A DNA stretch of 30,906 nucleotides from Paulinella micropora (GCA_009731375.1 BJOX01000271.1:8735-39640); one strand, 5' to 3'; shown: positions 7,594 to 16,614, counted from the stretch's first letter. Notes: generated by a model not told the origin, from the sequence alone. Numbers and translations are program-made.

Positions 7594-9100
7594 ATGCCCC
7601 GCACCGCCAAGCGTCGGTGCTTGGAGCCGGTGGCCTCAAGCGGGCTGAACGACTGGGCAGAGATTTTTTTTTCTCATGGTGCCGGCTTGCTTTCGGCGGT
7701 TGACTTGGTGCAACTTTTGCAGAGCTGCAAAGCTTGGGAGCAGCAGCTGTCAGTGTATGTGAGACCGCAGCGCTGGGTATCCCGTGCCCTGGGCGACGAG
7801 TCCCTAACGGAGGACTTGACAGAAGAAGAAGTGGCCTCCGCGGAAGGCGCGAGCTGTTTCCCGCAGCTGAACACGGTGCTCCGGCTTAATTACACACAGG
7901 ACTTTCTCCAGCTGCGCACGCCCATGCCGCCGCGCAGGCGACGGCTACTGCGGCTGGCCCTGCCTTGGTTTCGGCACGTGGTTCATCTGCGTGTGGAGTG
8001 CGACGTGCAGGCCGCCGAAACGCTCTTGTGTGCCTGGCGTAAGTACGGCCCGCGGCAGGAGCTACGCTCGCTATCTCTAAAACTTTACGACGAAGAACCC
8101 GATGACGATAGGTCGTTCATGTTGTACGAGGAGCAGATTGAACCAGCGTTGCGCGGGCTGCTGCGGGGTGTGCAAGAGTTGCGCTTGGACTATGTGCATT
8201 TTGGTGAGCGCGGCTTGGGTGGCCTGTGGCCGGAGCCCGGCCCTGTGCCGCCCTTGTCACGGTTGAGGCTTAAGTACTGCAATGGCTCCCGACTGTGGGG
8301 CGAGGCGTTTGAACGCTTGGCCCCGACGCTTGAAGTGGTGGAGGTGTACAGGGACGGCGACTGCGATGTTCCGGAAAACGGCTTTGTGTTGCCTGTGGGG
8401 GCGCTGCGGCCCGTGTGTTGGCCCAGACTCCGTCGCGTGGTTGCGGGGGGGCCCCTGTCACCGCTGGGTCTGGTGGATTTGCTGCGGGGCCTCGGCGCGG
8501 AGGGTGGCGCGGGGCTGCAGTGGGAACCCGCCTGCACGCCGGCGCTGAAGTCCTACGAGCTTGACGTGGCCAGATTTGTCGACAGCACTCCACACGAGCC
8601 CGACCACGAGCATCTAGGACAATGGGAGGCCGGGCTGCTGACGGAGCTTCACCAGGCGCTCTGCCCACTGGGGGGCGTCGCGCCAGACTTTCTGAATTTG
8701 AATATGTACAATGTAGACTTGTGGGAAGAGCCGGACGAGTCCGACCTGGCAGCGCTGTGGCTATTGAAACCCTTAGAACTGACGCTGGTCGACCGCGGAC
8801 CGCCCGCGCAGGCGCTAGACCAGCACGCAGCGGGGTTGGTGCTTGCACAGCAGCTCAGGCACCGCCCCTGTGCCACTAGCTCTGGGCCACCAAAGCTGGG
8901 ACTCAAGCTGGGCCTGCGCCCCCCGGCTGCGCCCGCCGTGGCAGTGGCAGAAGGCGAGCGCCTGCGAGCCTGGGCTCGGTCCTATCGACGGTTGTTTGCG
9001 ACGACGCCGCCGCGTTATGGCGCCCTGGGGGAGCAGGAGCTGTCGTTTGAGTCGTTCACTCTGAGTGGCTACCTGCCCTGGGAGCCCGCCCGAGACTTGC
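7594..9100 (+). CDS. Large F-box/LRR-like protein (C-terminus in gap)
   Basis: The most likely start is the ATG at 7594, where normal codons begin after a purine-rich leader; about 502 residues are visible before the gap at 9101. Residues about 18-60 resemble an F-box (DWAEIFFSHGAGLLSAVDLV then LLQSCKAWEQQL). The rest has repeated leucine-rich strand-like segments (VVHLRVECD, LRSLSLKLYDEE, VQELRLDYVHFG, LSRLRLKYCN), like the F-box/LRR substrate receptors. It is a clear paralogue of the minus-strand gene 14621-12230: shared blocks include GEAF.RLAPTLE, CWPRLRRV, LHQALCP.GG, LTLVDRGP and RAWARSYRRLFA. It reads in frame with the macrodomain ORF across the 714-N gap, but N bases carry no frame information, so a fusion is unproven. 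Likely role: ubiquitin-ligase adaptor (inference). Confidence 0.65.
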
Positions 9101-9814
9101 NNNNNNNNNNNNNNNNNNNNNNNNNNNNNNNNNNNNNNNNNNNNNNNNNNNNNNNNNNNNNNNNNNNNNNNNNNNNNNNNNNNNNNNNNNNNNNNNNNNN
9201 NNNNNNNNNNNNNNNNNNNNNNNNNNNNNNNNNNNNNNNNNNNNNNNNNNNNNNNNNNNNNNNNNNNNNNNNNNNNNNNNNNNNNNNNNNNNNNNNNNNN
9301 NNNNNNNNNNNNNNNNNNNNNNNNNNNNNNNNNNNNNNNNNNNNNNNNNNNNNNNNNNNNNNNNNNNNNNNNNNNNNNNNNNNNNNNNNNNNNNNNNNNN
9401 NNNNNNNNNNNNNNNNNNNNNNNNNNNNNNNNNNNNNNNNNNNNNNNNNNNNNNNNNNNNNNNNNNNNNNNNNNNNNNNNNNNNNNNNNNNNNNNNNNNN
9501 NNNNNNNNNNNNNNNNNNNNNNNNNNNNNNNNNNNNNNNNNNNNNNNNNNNNNNNNNNNNNNNNNNNNNNNNNNNNNNNNNNNNNNNNNNNNNNNNNNNN
9601 NNNNNNNNNNNNNNNNNNNNNNNNNNNNNNNNNNNNNNNNNNNNNNNNNNNNNNNNNNNNNNNNNNNNNNNNNNNNNNNNNNNNNNNNNNNNNNNNNNNN
9701 NNNNNNNNNNNNNNNNNNNNNNNNNNNNNNNNNNNNNNNNNNNNNNNNNNNNNNNNNNNNNNNNNNNNNNNNNNNNNNNNNNNNNNNNNNNNNNNNNNNN
9801 NNNNNNNNNNNNNN
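9101..9814. other. Assembly gap (714 N)
   Basis: By comparison with the paralogue at 14621-12230, about 287 codons (861 bases) of the F-box/LRR gene should follow position 9100. This is more than the stated gap, so the gap size is underestimated, or the C-terminus differs. Confidence 0.99.
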
Positions 9815-9837
9815 AAATTAATCAACATCTCCGTACC

Positions 9838-12177
9838 ATGTGCGCGAACGACCGGGGCTGGCTGAGGAAGCACTACATACAGAACGGCCAGCGACAACTG
9901 CTACAAGAGTTTCCCTCGGATCTGTTGAAAACGGTTTCCTGCCTGGCTTCCAGTGACTCGCGGTCCAGCTGGAACTGGAAATCGAACAATTTCTTGCAAG
10001 CACGCGATATGTCTTCGGCAGGGCCGCTAAAAACCGTCAACTGTTTAGACGCCCTGGCAGTGTCCTTGCACGTGCTGCACACGCAGGGTGGTTTGCTCGA
10101 GCAAGCGCCTAAAAAGTTTGAGCAGGCAGTCTTGCTGTGCTCCCAATTGTCCCTTGGCAGAAACTCTCTGGCTGTCTTGGTGTGTCAGTTGGTCGGAGCG
10201 CTGTACGGCACCGTCAGTCAAGGGCCCTCAAACCCACCCGCCTGGTTTAAAGCGGTTTACCAAAGCAACCCCAAGTCCGTAAAAGAACTTTGCACCCAGG
10301 TCCAGCAGCTACTGGCACGGGCGAGCCCGTGCGAAGCTCAAGATGGTGGCTGGTTCGAATTGCTCTTTGGTTTCAAAGAAAGAGTCTCCGGCGATGGCAC
10401 TGCCTTTACATTTAACCAGCAACAGTACGCGAGCAATAAGGAGAAGATAGGTTCGGAAAGTGTTTACATTATACGCCAACGCACACAAGGCTCACCACGG
10501 CAATTTATTGCGGGCAACTTTGAGGTACCCACACTCCGCGACCTGAGACAGGAGGTTCTGGCGCTTGTTGCGCAGAGGCGTAAGGCCGTGAATAGTACAG
10601 ACGCTCTTGTTCGAGTGTCGGTTGAGCACAAAGTCACTTTTTCCGCTTTTAATGAACACTGCGACTCTGACAATAAAGGGGCGGTCTTCCAGGTCGCGTC
10701 TCAATTCAATTGCCTCGAGTTTGTCGACTCTAAGCAAACGCCCGGGGACGGTATCACTTGTTATTACAGAGACCGCACGCAAGGCCCCGACTGCGCGCTG
10801 GCCGCAGCCCCTGCTCTGTTCTTTAGGCAATACTGCCGACAAGGCGCCGGGTCTCAGCTGAATACCCTCGCAAAGGTTATTGAGCTATTGGAGCAAAAAC
10901 TACCTAGTGGACCGAACATAGGTAGCAACAGAAACCATCCTCTCCAGGTCAAAAACGGGTACGCTTTTTGCAGCCCGGAGAGGATGGAAATAATTAGGAC
11001 GTACTTGGAGAGTACGAGTACTACAGAGGTAGAAAAAGACGAAATCCGGGAGCGGCAGCAAGTAGGACTAGTGACCAACGCCGGGGTGCCCTTTGCAAAA
11101 CGGGAGGACAACCGGTTTGTGCTGCGGAAAGCGCAAGAATCGCAGTTGGTACACCAGGTTTTGTGCTCCGCGCTAAGCATAGGTTACGCGGCCCAAACCG
11201 AAGCTGAAGCAAGCAGGTGGTACCCATTGGCTAGGCTGGTTCTTGAAGCTCAGTACGAAGCTACCCTGCTGTTTGCCCTGCGGCGCTACTTGCAACAAGC
11301 CCCAACCGGTACGTGTAAGCCTGTCAAAGTCTTTCTGGTCTTTGTGGGTGGCGGGTGGTTTAAGAACCGGTCCCAGGACATTGCGGCGGCGATCACAAGA
11401 GCAATTCAGGTGGTGCAGAAAGTACAGATCCCAGCAGAGCCTGGGGGCAAGCCTGCGCTACGAATTTGCGTGCTCCATTACAGAGAGTTCGACCCATATT
11501 ATGTACAGCAAATAAAGCCCTCACGCAGACCGGCCCCCGCACACGTTCCATCGTCGCCAGCCGTCGCTAATGACGAAAGCGTGTGGCGAGCCCGGCCAGG
11601 CGGCACCGCACTTCGAATATACATGGGAAATATCTGCCATGAGAGTGGGCCGGGCCGCGGCGCCCTGGTCAATGCAGCCAACAGCGAACTCCAACATGGT
11701 GCTGGAGTGGCTTTGGCGCTCAAGAAAGCAGGGGGCAAAGATAACCTGGGGCGTTATAAGATAGATGTAGAGAGTACGGAATGGCTAAGGAAAAACGGCG
11801 GCCGGCTGCGGAAAGGCCAGGTTGCAGAGACCACAGCTGGCAATATGCAGAACCAGAGCATACTACACGTGGTGGGTCCTAGAGTTGCTATACAAGGAGT
11901 GGCAACTGGTACAGAAAGCCAAGAGCTAGCAGGGGCCGTTCAGGCAGTGCTAACACGTGCAGAAGAACAAAAATTTGATTGGATTTCCATTCCGGCCATC
12001 TCAACGGGAATTTTCGGCTTTCCGAGAAAGAAAGGCACCAAGATCATTCTTAAGGCCTGCGCAAAATTCTGTCTCGACTTCAAGCCGAGACATCTCAAAG
12101 AGATAAGGCTTGTCAACATCGATGCAGAGACCACCCAAGACTTGGTAAGTGCGTTAGAATCTCTGGATTTCTACTGA
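9838..12177 (+). CDS. Macrodomain protein with an additional conserved N-terminal module
   Basis: ATG at 9838 gives 779 residues; the frame is open to the gap, so an earlier start is possible. The C-terminal 190 residues are a macrodomain: ALVNAANSELQHGAGVALAL (11665-11730), the Gly-rich loop region around 11870, and SIPAISTGIFGFP (11982-12020), the two ADP-ribose-binding signatures, both intact. Asn-Ala-Ala-Asn is kept, so ADP-ribose binding or hydrolysis is plausible. The preceding region has FQVASQFNCLEFV and a TQGPDCALAAAPALFFRQY block followed by VFLVFVGGGWFKN. I recall these from a widespread uncharacterised protein family whose C-terminal part looks macro-like, but could not search. 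Probable role: reversing or reading ADP-ribosylation, e.g. against host stress or defence responses (inference). It converges with 14621-12230, 52 bases apart. Confidence 0.8.
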   Translation: MCANDRGWLRKHYIQNGQRQLLQEFPSDLLKTVSCLASSDSRSSWNWKSNNFLQARDMSSAGPLKTVNCLDALAVSLHVLHTQGGLLEQAPKKFEQAVLLCSQLSLGRNSLAVLVCQLVGALYGTVSQGPSNPPAWFKAVYQSNPKSVKELCTQVQQLLARASPCEAQDGGWFELLFGFKERVSGDGTAFTFNQQQYASNKEKIGSESVYIIRQRTQGSPRQFIAGNFEVPTLRDLRQEVLALVAQRRKAVNSTDALVRVSVEHKVTFSAFNEHCDSDNKGAVFQVASQFNCLEFVDSKQTPGDGITCYYRDRTQGPDCALAAAPALFFRQYCRQGAGSQLNTLAKVIELLEQKLPSGPNIGSNRNHPLQVKNGYAFCSPERMEIIRTYLESTSTTEVEKDEIRERQQVGLVTNAGVPFAKREDNRFVLRKAQESQLVHQVLCSALSIGYAAQTEAEASRWYPLARLVLEAQYEATLLFALRRYLQQAPTGTCKPVKVFLVFVGGGWFKNRSQDIAAAITRAIQVVQKVQIPAEPGGKPALRICVLHYREFDPYYVQQIKPSRRPAPAHVPSSPAVANDESVWRARPGGTALRIYMGNICHESGPGRGALVNAANSELQHGAGVALALKKAGGKDNLGRYKIDVESTEWLRKNGGRLRKGQVAETTAGNMQNQSILHVVGPRVAIQGVATGTESQELAGAVQAVLTRAEEQKFDWISIPAISTGIFGFPRKKGTKIILKACAKFCLDFKPRHLKEIRLVNIDAETTQDLVSALESLDFY

Positions 12178-12200
12178 ACCAGCAACAAAGTACACAAGCC

Positions 12201-12213
12201 TTTTTAATTAAAA
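12201..12213. terminator. Bidirectional ATTAAA poly(A) signals
   Basis: A near-palindromic AT block provides ATTAAA on the plus strand (12207-12212) and ATTAAA on the minus strand (12208-12203), between the convergent stops of the macrodomain gene (12177) and the F-box/LRR gene (12230). Confidence 0.5.
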
Positions 12214-12229
12214 GACGCTACATTTGACA

Positions 12230-14621
12230 TCATCCAAACTTTGGGGTACAGTGCGGCGCCTTCGCCCTCAGTTGCTCGCTCAGCGGGAGCAGCAGAGACA
12301 AACGCATTTCTTTCCAGCTGGCGTGGCTGTAGGGTTGGGAGAGAGCTGTCTCTACGTGAAAAGCCAGGCTTTGGCTTAGTAATGCGACGTTATGGTAAGC
12401 ACAGGTGTCTTCCAGCACATAGCCGGACAGGCTCCGGTTCTGTGCCTTTTGAAACCAGAGACTACCTCCAGAGTCTTCGTCTCTGAGAGATGCTAGACAA
12501 CCCTTGAGCTCTGACACCAACGTGTCCAGAGAAGGGTGCGCGGACCCGCCCTTATAGGCGGCGGCCTCGACGCGCTCAAACAGAATTGAGGCGTAGTTTC
12601 CTAGCAAGCAGCGCGCCCCAGCTCGATCAAACCAAGGCCGCGCGTAGGGCCAGCTGCAGCTAGTGTGCCCCCAGGGCGGAGCCTGCGCGAGGATGGCAAG
12701 GGGCTGGTCCGAACGCGCTGCGTCGCCTAGCAGCCCCGAACAGACAAGGAACGTCCACAGCTCGGCGGAGGCCCAGCCCGGCGCGGCCCGGCATTCGCCA
12801 TTCAGCTGGAGCCAGCTCAGACGGGCACTGGAACGGCTCAGCGCAAACGAAAACTCCTTGACGGCGTACGCAACCTCTCCTAACGGTGAGAGAAACCGTC
12901 GCAGCAGCGAGAACTTGCCCCGCATCCCCCCGCGGGGCAGCACTGTCCCGTGTGCGGGCAGCGCCCACTGAGGCAAGGGGGCGGGTGCCTCTTCCGGGGC
13001 TCGTTCTGGGAGCCAGAACCGGCCGCAGTAGAGCGGGGCGCCCAGCGAGCACAGGCCCCGCCACACCAGGCGCTGTAGCTCAATTAGCCCGGCCAGATCC
13101 CGCCAGTCTTCCCGTGGCAGATACCCGTCTAGCCAAAAGGAGTAAAAAGAAAACTCCTTGACGTCAGCGACGCGCAGCCCCCTCCGCGCAAACAGACGTT
13201 GGTAGGAATGGGCCCAAGCCCCCAGTCGTGCGCGTTCAGAGAGCTCGGCGGACCCGAAAGGTAGTACAAATCTAGCACGCTGCTGCGCTAACGGGCTGGC
13301 CCACAGCGCTAAAGTCAAGCCCAGCCGTCGCGGCCCTCCTGCAGCGCCATCATGGCGGTGCTGCAGGAGTTGCTCGAGCAGGGCGCCGGTCGGGTGTGCC
13401 CCGCACATGGCCGGCCCCCGGTCAACTAGCGTAAGTTGCGCTGGTGCCAACAGGCGGAGTGCCGCCAGGTCGCCCTCGCTCGGCGGGGTTTGTAGGTCTA
13501 CGTTGTGCAGCCTTAGTTTCAGAAAGTTGGGCACGGGGCCCCCGCGGGGACACAGCGCTTGATGCAGCCGCTCCAGCAGCCCGCTCCGCCACTGGCCCCA
13601 GCTCTCCGCGCCCGGGACTTGGTACACGCCGCCGTCCCCTGTGCAGTTGGCCACGTTCAGCGTGTAGGACTGAAGCGCCGGAACGCAGGGGATAACGCCC
13701 CTTGCATCCAGCCCGGCGAACACATCCTCGTCCAGAACTTTCAAACTAAATCAGCTCCTCAGGAGGGACGGGGGCTCGCGCGGAAACGCGGCGCAGGCGC
13801 GGCCAGCAGACCTGCTGCGACCCCCAGAACAGCGCCACCGCATTCGCTGGGGCGGTCACGTCGTCCTCAGCCCAAACCTCCAATTCTTCGAGCGTCGGGG
13901 CCAGGAGTTTGAACGCCTCTCCAAACAACCGAGGGTTGCTGCATTGTACCAGGGCTAGGCGCCGCAGGGGGGGGACGGGGCCCGGCTGCGGCCACAAAGA
14001 GCCTACCCCCTGCGGCCCAAAGCACAGGTAGCCCAGGCTGAGTTCTTGGACCCCCGACAGAAGCTCGCGTAGCACCGCTTCCGTTTGTGCTCCGTTTTCT
14101 GTCCGTTCATCTGCGTCGCCGTCGTAGCTCAGCTGCAGGGACACAGCGCGCAGCCGCCGCCTGATCGCGGGGCCGTGCGCGACCCAAGCGCGCAGAACCT
14201 CCGCCGCCGCCCCCGAATCACACTCGACTGTCAAGTCGGCAACGTAGTGAAACCAAGGAAGAGCTAACTGCAGCAGACGCCACTTACTCGCCGGGATGGG
14301 GTTTATTGCTGGCAGCTGGCCTGGTTTGTAAATAAGCGTCAGCGACGTGTTCAGCTGCGGGTAGCAGCGCGCGCTCTCGGCGGCCGCCAGAAGCTCGCCG
14401 GTCAGGTACTCCGCAGAGGTCGTCGAGTTGTCCAAAGCCAGGTGAAGCCAATACTGTGGCCGCAAGTATACACCTAGCTCTTCCGCCCAAGCTTTGGAAG
14501 CCGCCAGGAGAGCTACTAGCTCCGCCTGAGGCAAAAGCCCTACTCCGTGAGAAAAGAAGACTTCCTGCCAGCCGCTCAAGCCGGAGTCCGCCAATGTGCA
14601 GCGCCGCTTAAATGGGCGCAT
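12230..14621 (-). CDS. Large F-box/LRR-like protein, one frame break
   Basis: Two open segments (14621-13746, 291 codons; 13744-12230, about 504 codons) together cover a protein of about 795 residues that is collinear with the plus-strand paralogue at 7594-9100. The N-terminus has an F-box-like stretch (GWQEVFFSHGVGLLPQAELV then ASKAWAEELGVYL), then LRR-like strands (LRAVSLQLSYDGD, VQELSLGYLCFG, LRRLALVQC). The C-terminal 290 residues, missing in the gap of the paralogue, have no recognised motif. The frame is lost within a few bases at 13746-13753, next to a three-T run, between overlapping stops of the two frames. A one-base length difference would account for it. This is either a recent inactivation or a sequencing error. 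Its first 40 codons are repeated at 15838-15956. Confidence 0.65.
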
Positions 14622-14917
14622 GTCGCAAAAGCCCCCCTCTTAACACCCCAGGGCCTTTTTGCCTATCACCTTTTTGTCGCACACCTCCGCGCTCAAAATG
14701 TATTCTAATACAAAAAAGCGTCGTTGGGTACTTTAGAAAAAAAAAGTTACAAAAGAAACATTTGGCTCTTTGGGCCACAAGTAAAAGAAATGGGGAAATG
14801 AGAGAGAGGGGGGGAGGGGGAGGCAAAGACAGAGAGGGGGGGGGGCCTGGTCGGGATTTTAATTTAAAAAAAAACCTTGGTTTGTACTTTTTTCCCTTGA
14901 CAGATTCTCACGTTTAG
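14622..14917. promoter_or_regulatory. Upstream region of the F-box/LRR gene with A and G runs
   Basis: This spacer lies between the 114-residue gene's stop and the F-box/LRR start. It holds A runs, a GA-rich block and G runs of 7-10 bases (about 14809-14846) on the plus strand. The duplicate at 15957-16252 is the same apart from run lengths. No ORF of normal composition was found. Confidence 0.45.
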
Positions 14918-15262
14918 CTATGAAGGGGCTTGCTTGATAGGAAGAAGTCGCGCCCTGCCGAGGGAACCACGATGTATCGGGACTCTTGGTTTGGCAGCTG
15001 GTAGCACGACCGGCGCACGGGCAGCCTTAGGCGTGAACGCTGTTTTGTACGAATCGTACAAAAGCGAAGCATTCACGATAGCTTGTTTATCCCGGCCGAA
15101 CCTCAAGCGTGAATCTGGCGTGAGGTAATCTTGAAGGCTAGCCCATCTTTCAGTTGCTATTAGATCACCTGGTTGCCTCTCTGGCCCCAAAAAGGCATTC
15201 TGCCTCACAAAATCGTGCAACCTGTCCACGTACCCCTCGTCGTCTGGCAGGCTTGCGGCCAT
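14918..15262 (-). CDS. 114-residue protein, copy 1, unknown function
   Basis: ATG at 15262, stop at 14918-14920. The N-terminal half is acidic-aromatic (DDEGYVDRLHDFVRQNAF, ERWASLQDYLTP) and probably helical; the C-terminal half is basic and Pro/Ala-rich (KAARAPVVLPAAKPRVPI). No signal peptide, membrane segment or known motif. Evidence for coding: of four base differences from copy 2, three are silent and one changes Leu to Ser. A TATA-like TTTATAAA lies only about 20 bases before the ATG, closer than a normal TATA-to-start distance. The codons for NASLLYDSYKTAF overlap a long palindrome (15032-15077). Confidence 0.65.
   Translation of the reverse strand: MAASLPDDEGYVDRLHDFVRQNAFLGPERQPGDLIATERWASLQDYLTPDSRLRFGRDKQAIVNASLLYDSYKTAFTPKAARAPVVLPAAKPRVPIHRGSLGRARLLPIKQAPS
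15032..15077. repeat. Long palindrome inside the 114-residue gene
   Basis: The core is ttttgtacga, one A, then tcgtacaaaa (15043-15063), a perfect 10-base inverted repeat. Flanks cgtgaacgc (15032-15040) and gcgaagcattcacg (15064-15077) extend the match imperfectly to about 20 bases per arm. Its copy at 16367-16412 keeps the core without change. It could be a hairpin, a replication or recombination site, or a dimeric protein-binding site. Confidence 0.8.
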
Positions 15263-15279
15263 TCTTACAATGCAGGCTT

Positions 15280-15287
15280 TTTATAAA
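15280..15287 (-). promoter_or_regulatory. TATA-like element of the 114-residue gene
   Basis: TTTATAAA about 20 bases upstream of the ATG, conserved in copy 2 at 15615+1000, i.e. 16615-16622. The flanking CGAAGAG also resembles the element at 3683-3690. Confidence 0.35.
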
Positions 15288-15422
15288 CGAAGAGAGGCGC
15301 CGGGGCAGGGAGAACAATGACGGGTCAGGAAGGGAGAAAAGAGGGGAGAAGGGGGAGGGGTTTTCTTCCCCCCCCCCGTCTTCCTGTCATTCCTTTCTTT
15401 TTTTTTCTCTTGCGCTTGGGGG
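15288..15422. other. Purine block followed by pyrimidine block
   Basis: Upstream region of the 114-residue gene: a GA/GGGA-rich block to about 15364, then TTTT and a run of C and a T-rich stretch (to about 15415). The two blocks are partly complementary. The copy in unit 2 is visible only up to the gap at 16700. Confidence 0.5.
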
Positions 15423-15827
15423 TCAATTAATATTCCTTTTTCCAAGCGTGAGCTGTAGTGTGTAGTTCCCGTTCCCAGTGGAATCTAGAACTTTGAGCTC
15501 AAAGTCTTCGGTAGAGAAAGAAGGGCACTGCGACAAGTTAGAACCACCGGGCACCTGGGCTCCTAGGCCAAGACTTTTAACAAGTTCGGGGGGTGAAATA
15601 AAAGCATGTGTGCGGCAAGGCTGGCTAGGGCAAGTTCGAGAGAACCGGCCCGTGGGTCTAGAAGCACAGAATCTCTAGTAAGAGAAATCTGTGAGGCAGG
15701 CCCAACGATTGAGTAGTTTATGGCAAGAAGCAGCCCTTGTTTCTGTAGCTGCCAGAGAAGATTGAGAACAGGGTATTGAGGCTGAGCAAAGGGTCTTGTT
15801 ACGGGAGTGGCAAAGGCCTCCGGCAAC
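15423..15827 (-). CDS. Unidentified protein, 3' part only, with a frame break
   Basis: The frame enters from the 10-N gap at 15828 and runs to a stop at 15563-15565. Good coding composition continues in another frame from about 15594 to a stop at 15423-15425, so the frame is probably changed at the six-G run 15588-15593 (plus strand). Visible residues include LLWQLQKQGLLLAINYSIV and LELALASLAAHMLLF, and an end rich in Asn/Gly/Thr (NGNYTLQLTL). No family recognised, no start visible. It occupies the unique spacer between the two units of the second duplication. Confidence 0.4.
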
Positions 15828-15837
15828 NNNNNNNNNN
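15828..15837. other. Assembly gap (10 N)
   Basis: Ten N, probably a placeholder of unknown length, where unique sequence meets the second unit of the duplication. Confidence 0.99.
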
Positions 15838-15956
15838 TGCCAGGAGAGCTACCAGCTCCGCCTGAGGCAAAAGCCCTACTCCGTGAGAAAAGAAGACTTC
15901 CTGCCAGCCGCTCAAGCCGGAGTCCGCCAATGTGCAGCGCCGCTTAAATGGGCGCA
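15838..15956 (-). pseudogene. Truncated 5' copy of the F-box/LRR gene
   Basis: The first 40 codons (ATG at 15956) of the 14621-12230 gene are repeated here, including the F-box-like start. One silent change (a Leu codon) separates the copies. The frame runs into the 10-N gap, and the sequence beyond is not homologous to the rest of the gene. It may be a fragment, or the complete copy may be missing from the assembly. Confidence 0.6.
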
Positions 15957-16252
15957 TGTCGCAAAAGCCCCCCTCTTAACACCCCAGGGCCTTTTTGCCT
16001 ATCACCTTTTTGTTGCACACCTCCGCGTCCAAAATGTATTCTAATACAAAAAAGCGTCGTTGGGTACTTTAGAAAAAAAGTTACAAAAGAAACATTTGGC
16101 TCTTTGGGCCACAAGTAAAAGAAATGGGGAAATGAGAGAGAGGGGGGGGGGAGGGGGAGGCAAAGGCAGAGAGGGGGGGGGGCCTGGTCGGGATTATAAT
16201 TAAAAAAAACCTTGGTTTGTACTTTTTTCCCTTGACAGATTCTCACGTTTAG

Positions 16253-16597
16253 CTATGAAGGGGCTTGCTTGATAGGAAGAAGTCGCGCCCTGCCGAGGGA
16301 ACCACGGTGTATCGGGACTCTTGGTTTGGCAGCTGGTAGCACAACCGGCGCACGGGCAGCCTTAGGCGTGAACGCTGTTTTGTACGAATCGTACAAAAGC
16401 GAAGCATTCACAATAGCTTGTTTATCCCGGCCGAACCTCAAGCGTGAATCTGGCGTGAGGTAATCTTGAAGGCTAGCCCATCTTTCAGTTGCTATTAGAT
16501 CACCTGGTTGCCTCTCTGGCCCCGAAAAGGCATTCTGCCTCACAAAATCGTGCAACCTGTCCACGTACCCCTCGTCGTCTGGCAGGCTTGCGGCCAT
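16253..16597 (-). CDS. 114-residue protein, copy 2
   Basis: ATG at 16597; the product is the same as copy 1 (15262-14918) apart from one Leu-to-Ser change. Three further base changes are silent. This pattern suggests the protein is under selection in at least one copy. The internal palindrome (core 16378-16398) and the TATA-like element (16615-16622) are kept. The function is unknown. Confidence 0.65.
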   Translation of the reverse strand: MAASLPDDEGYVDRLHDFVRQNAFSGPERQPGDLIATERWASLQDYLTPDSRLRFGRDKQAIVNASLLYDSYKTAFTPKAARAPVVLPAAKPRVPIHRGSLGRARLLPIKQAPS

Positions 16598-16614
16598 TCT
16601 TACAATGCCTGCTT

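Larger units (their letters stand above)
14503..15364. repeat. Second duplication, unit 1 (offset about 1335)
   Basis: This segment, with the first 40 codons of the F-box/LRR gene, its upstream region and the 114-residue gene, reappears at 15838-16699. The copies differ by scattered substitutions and by lengths of A and G runs. Both outer ends of unit 2 are at assembly gaps, so the true extent is unknown. Confidence 0.85.
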
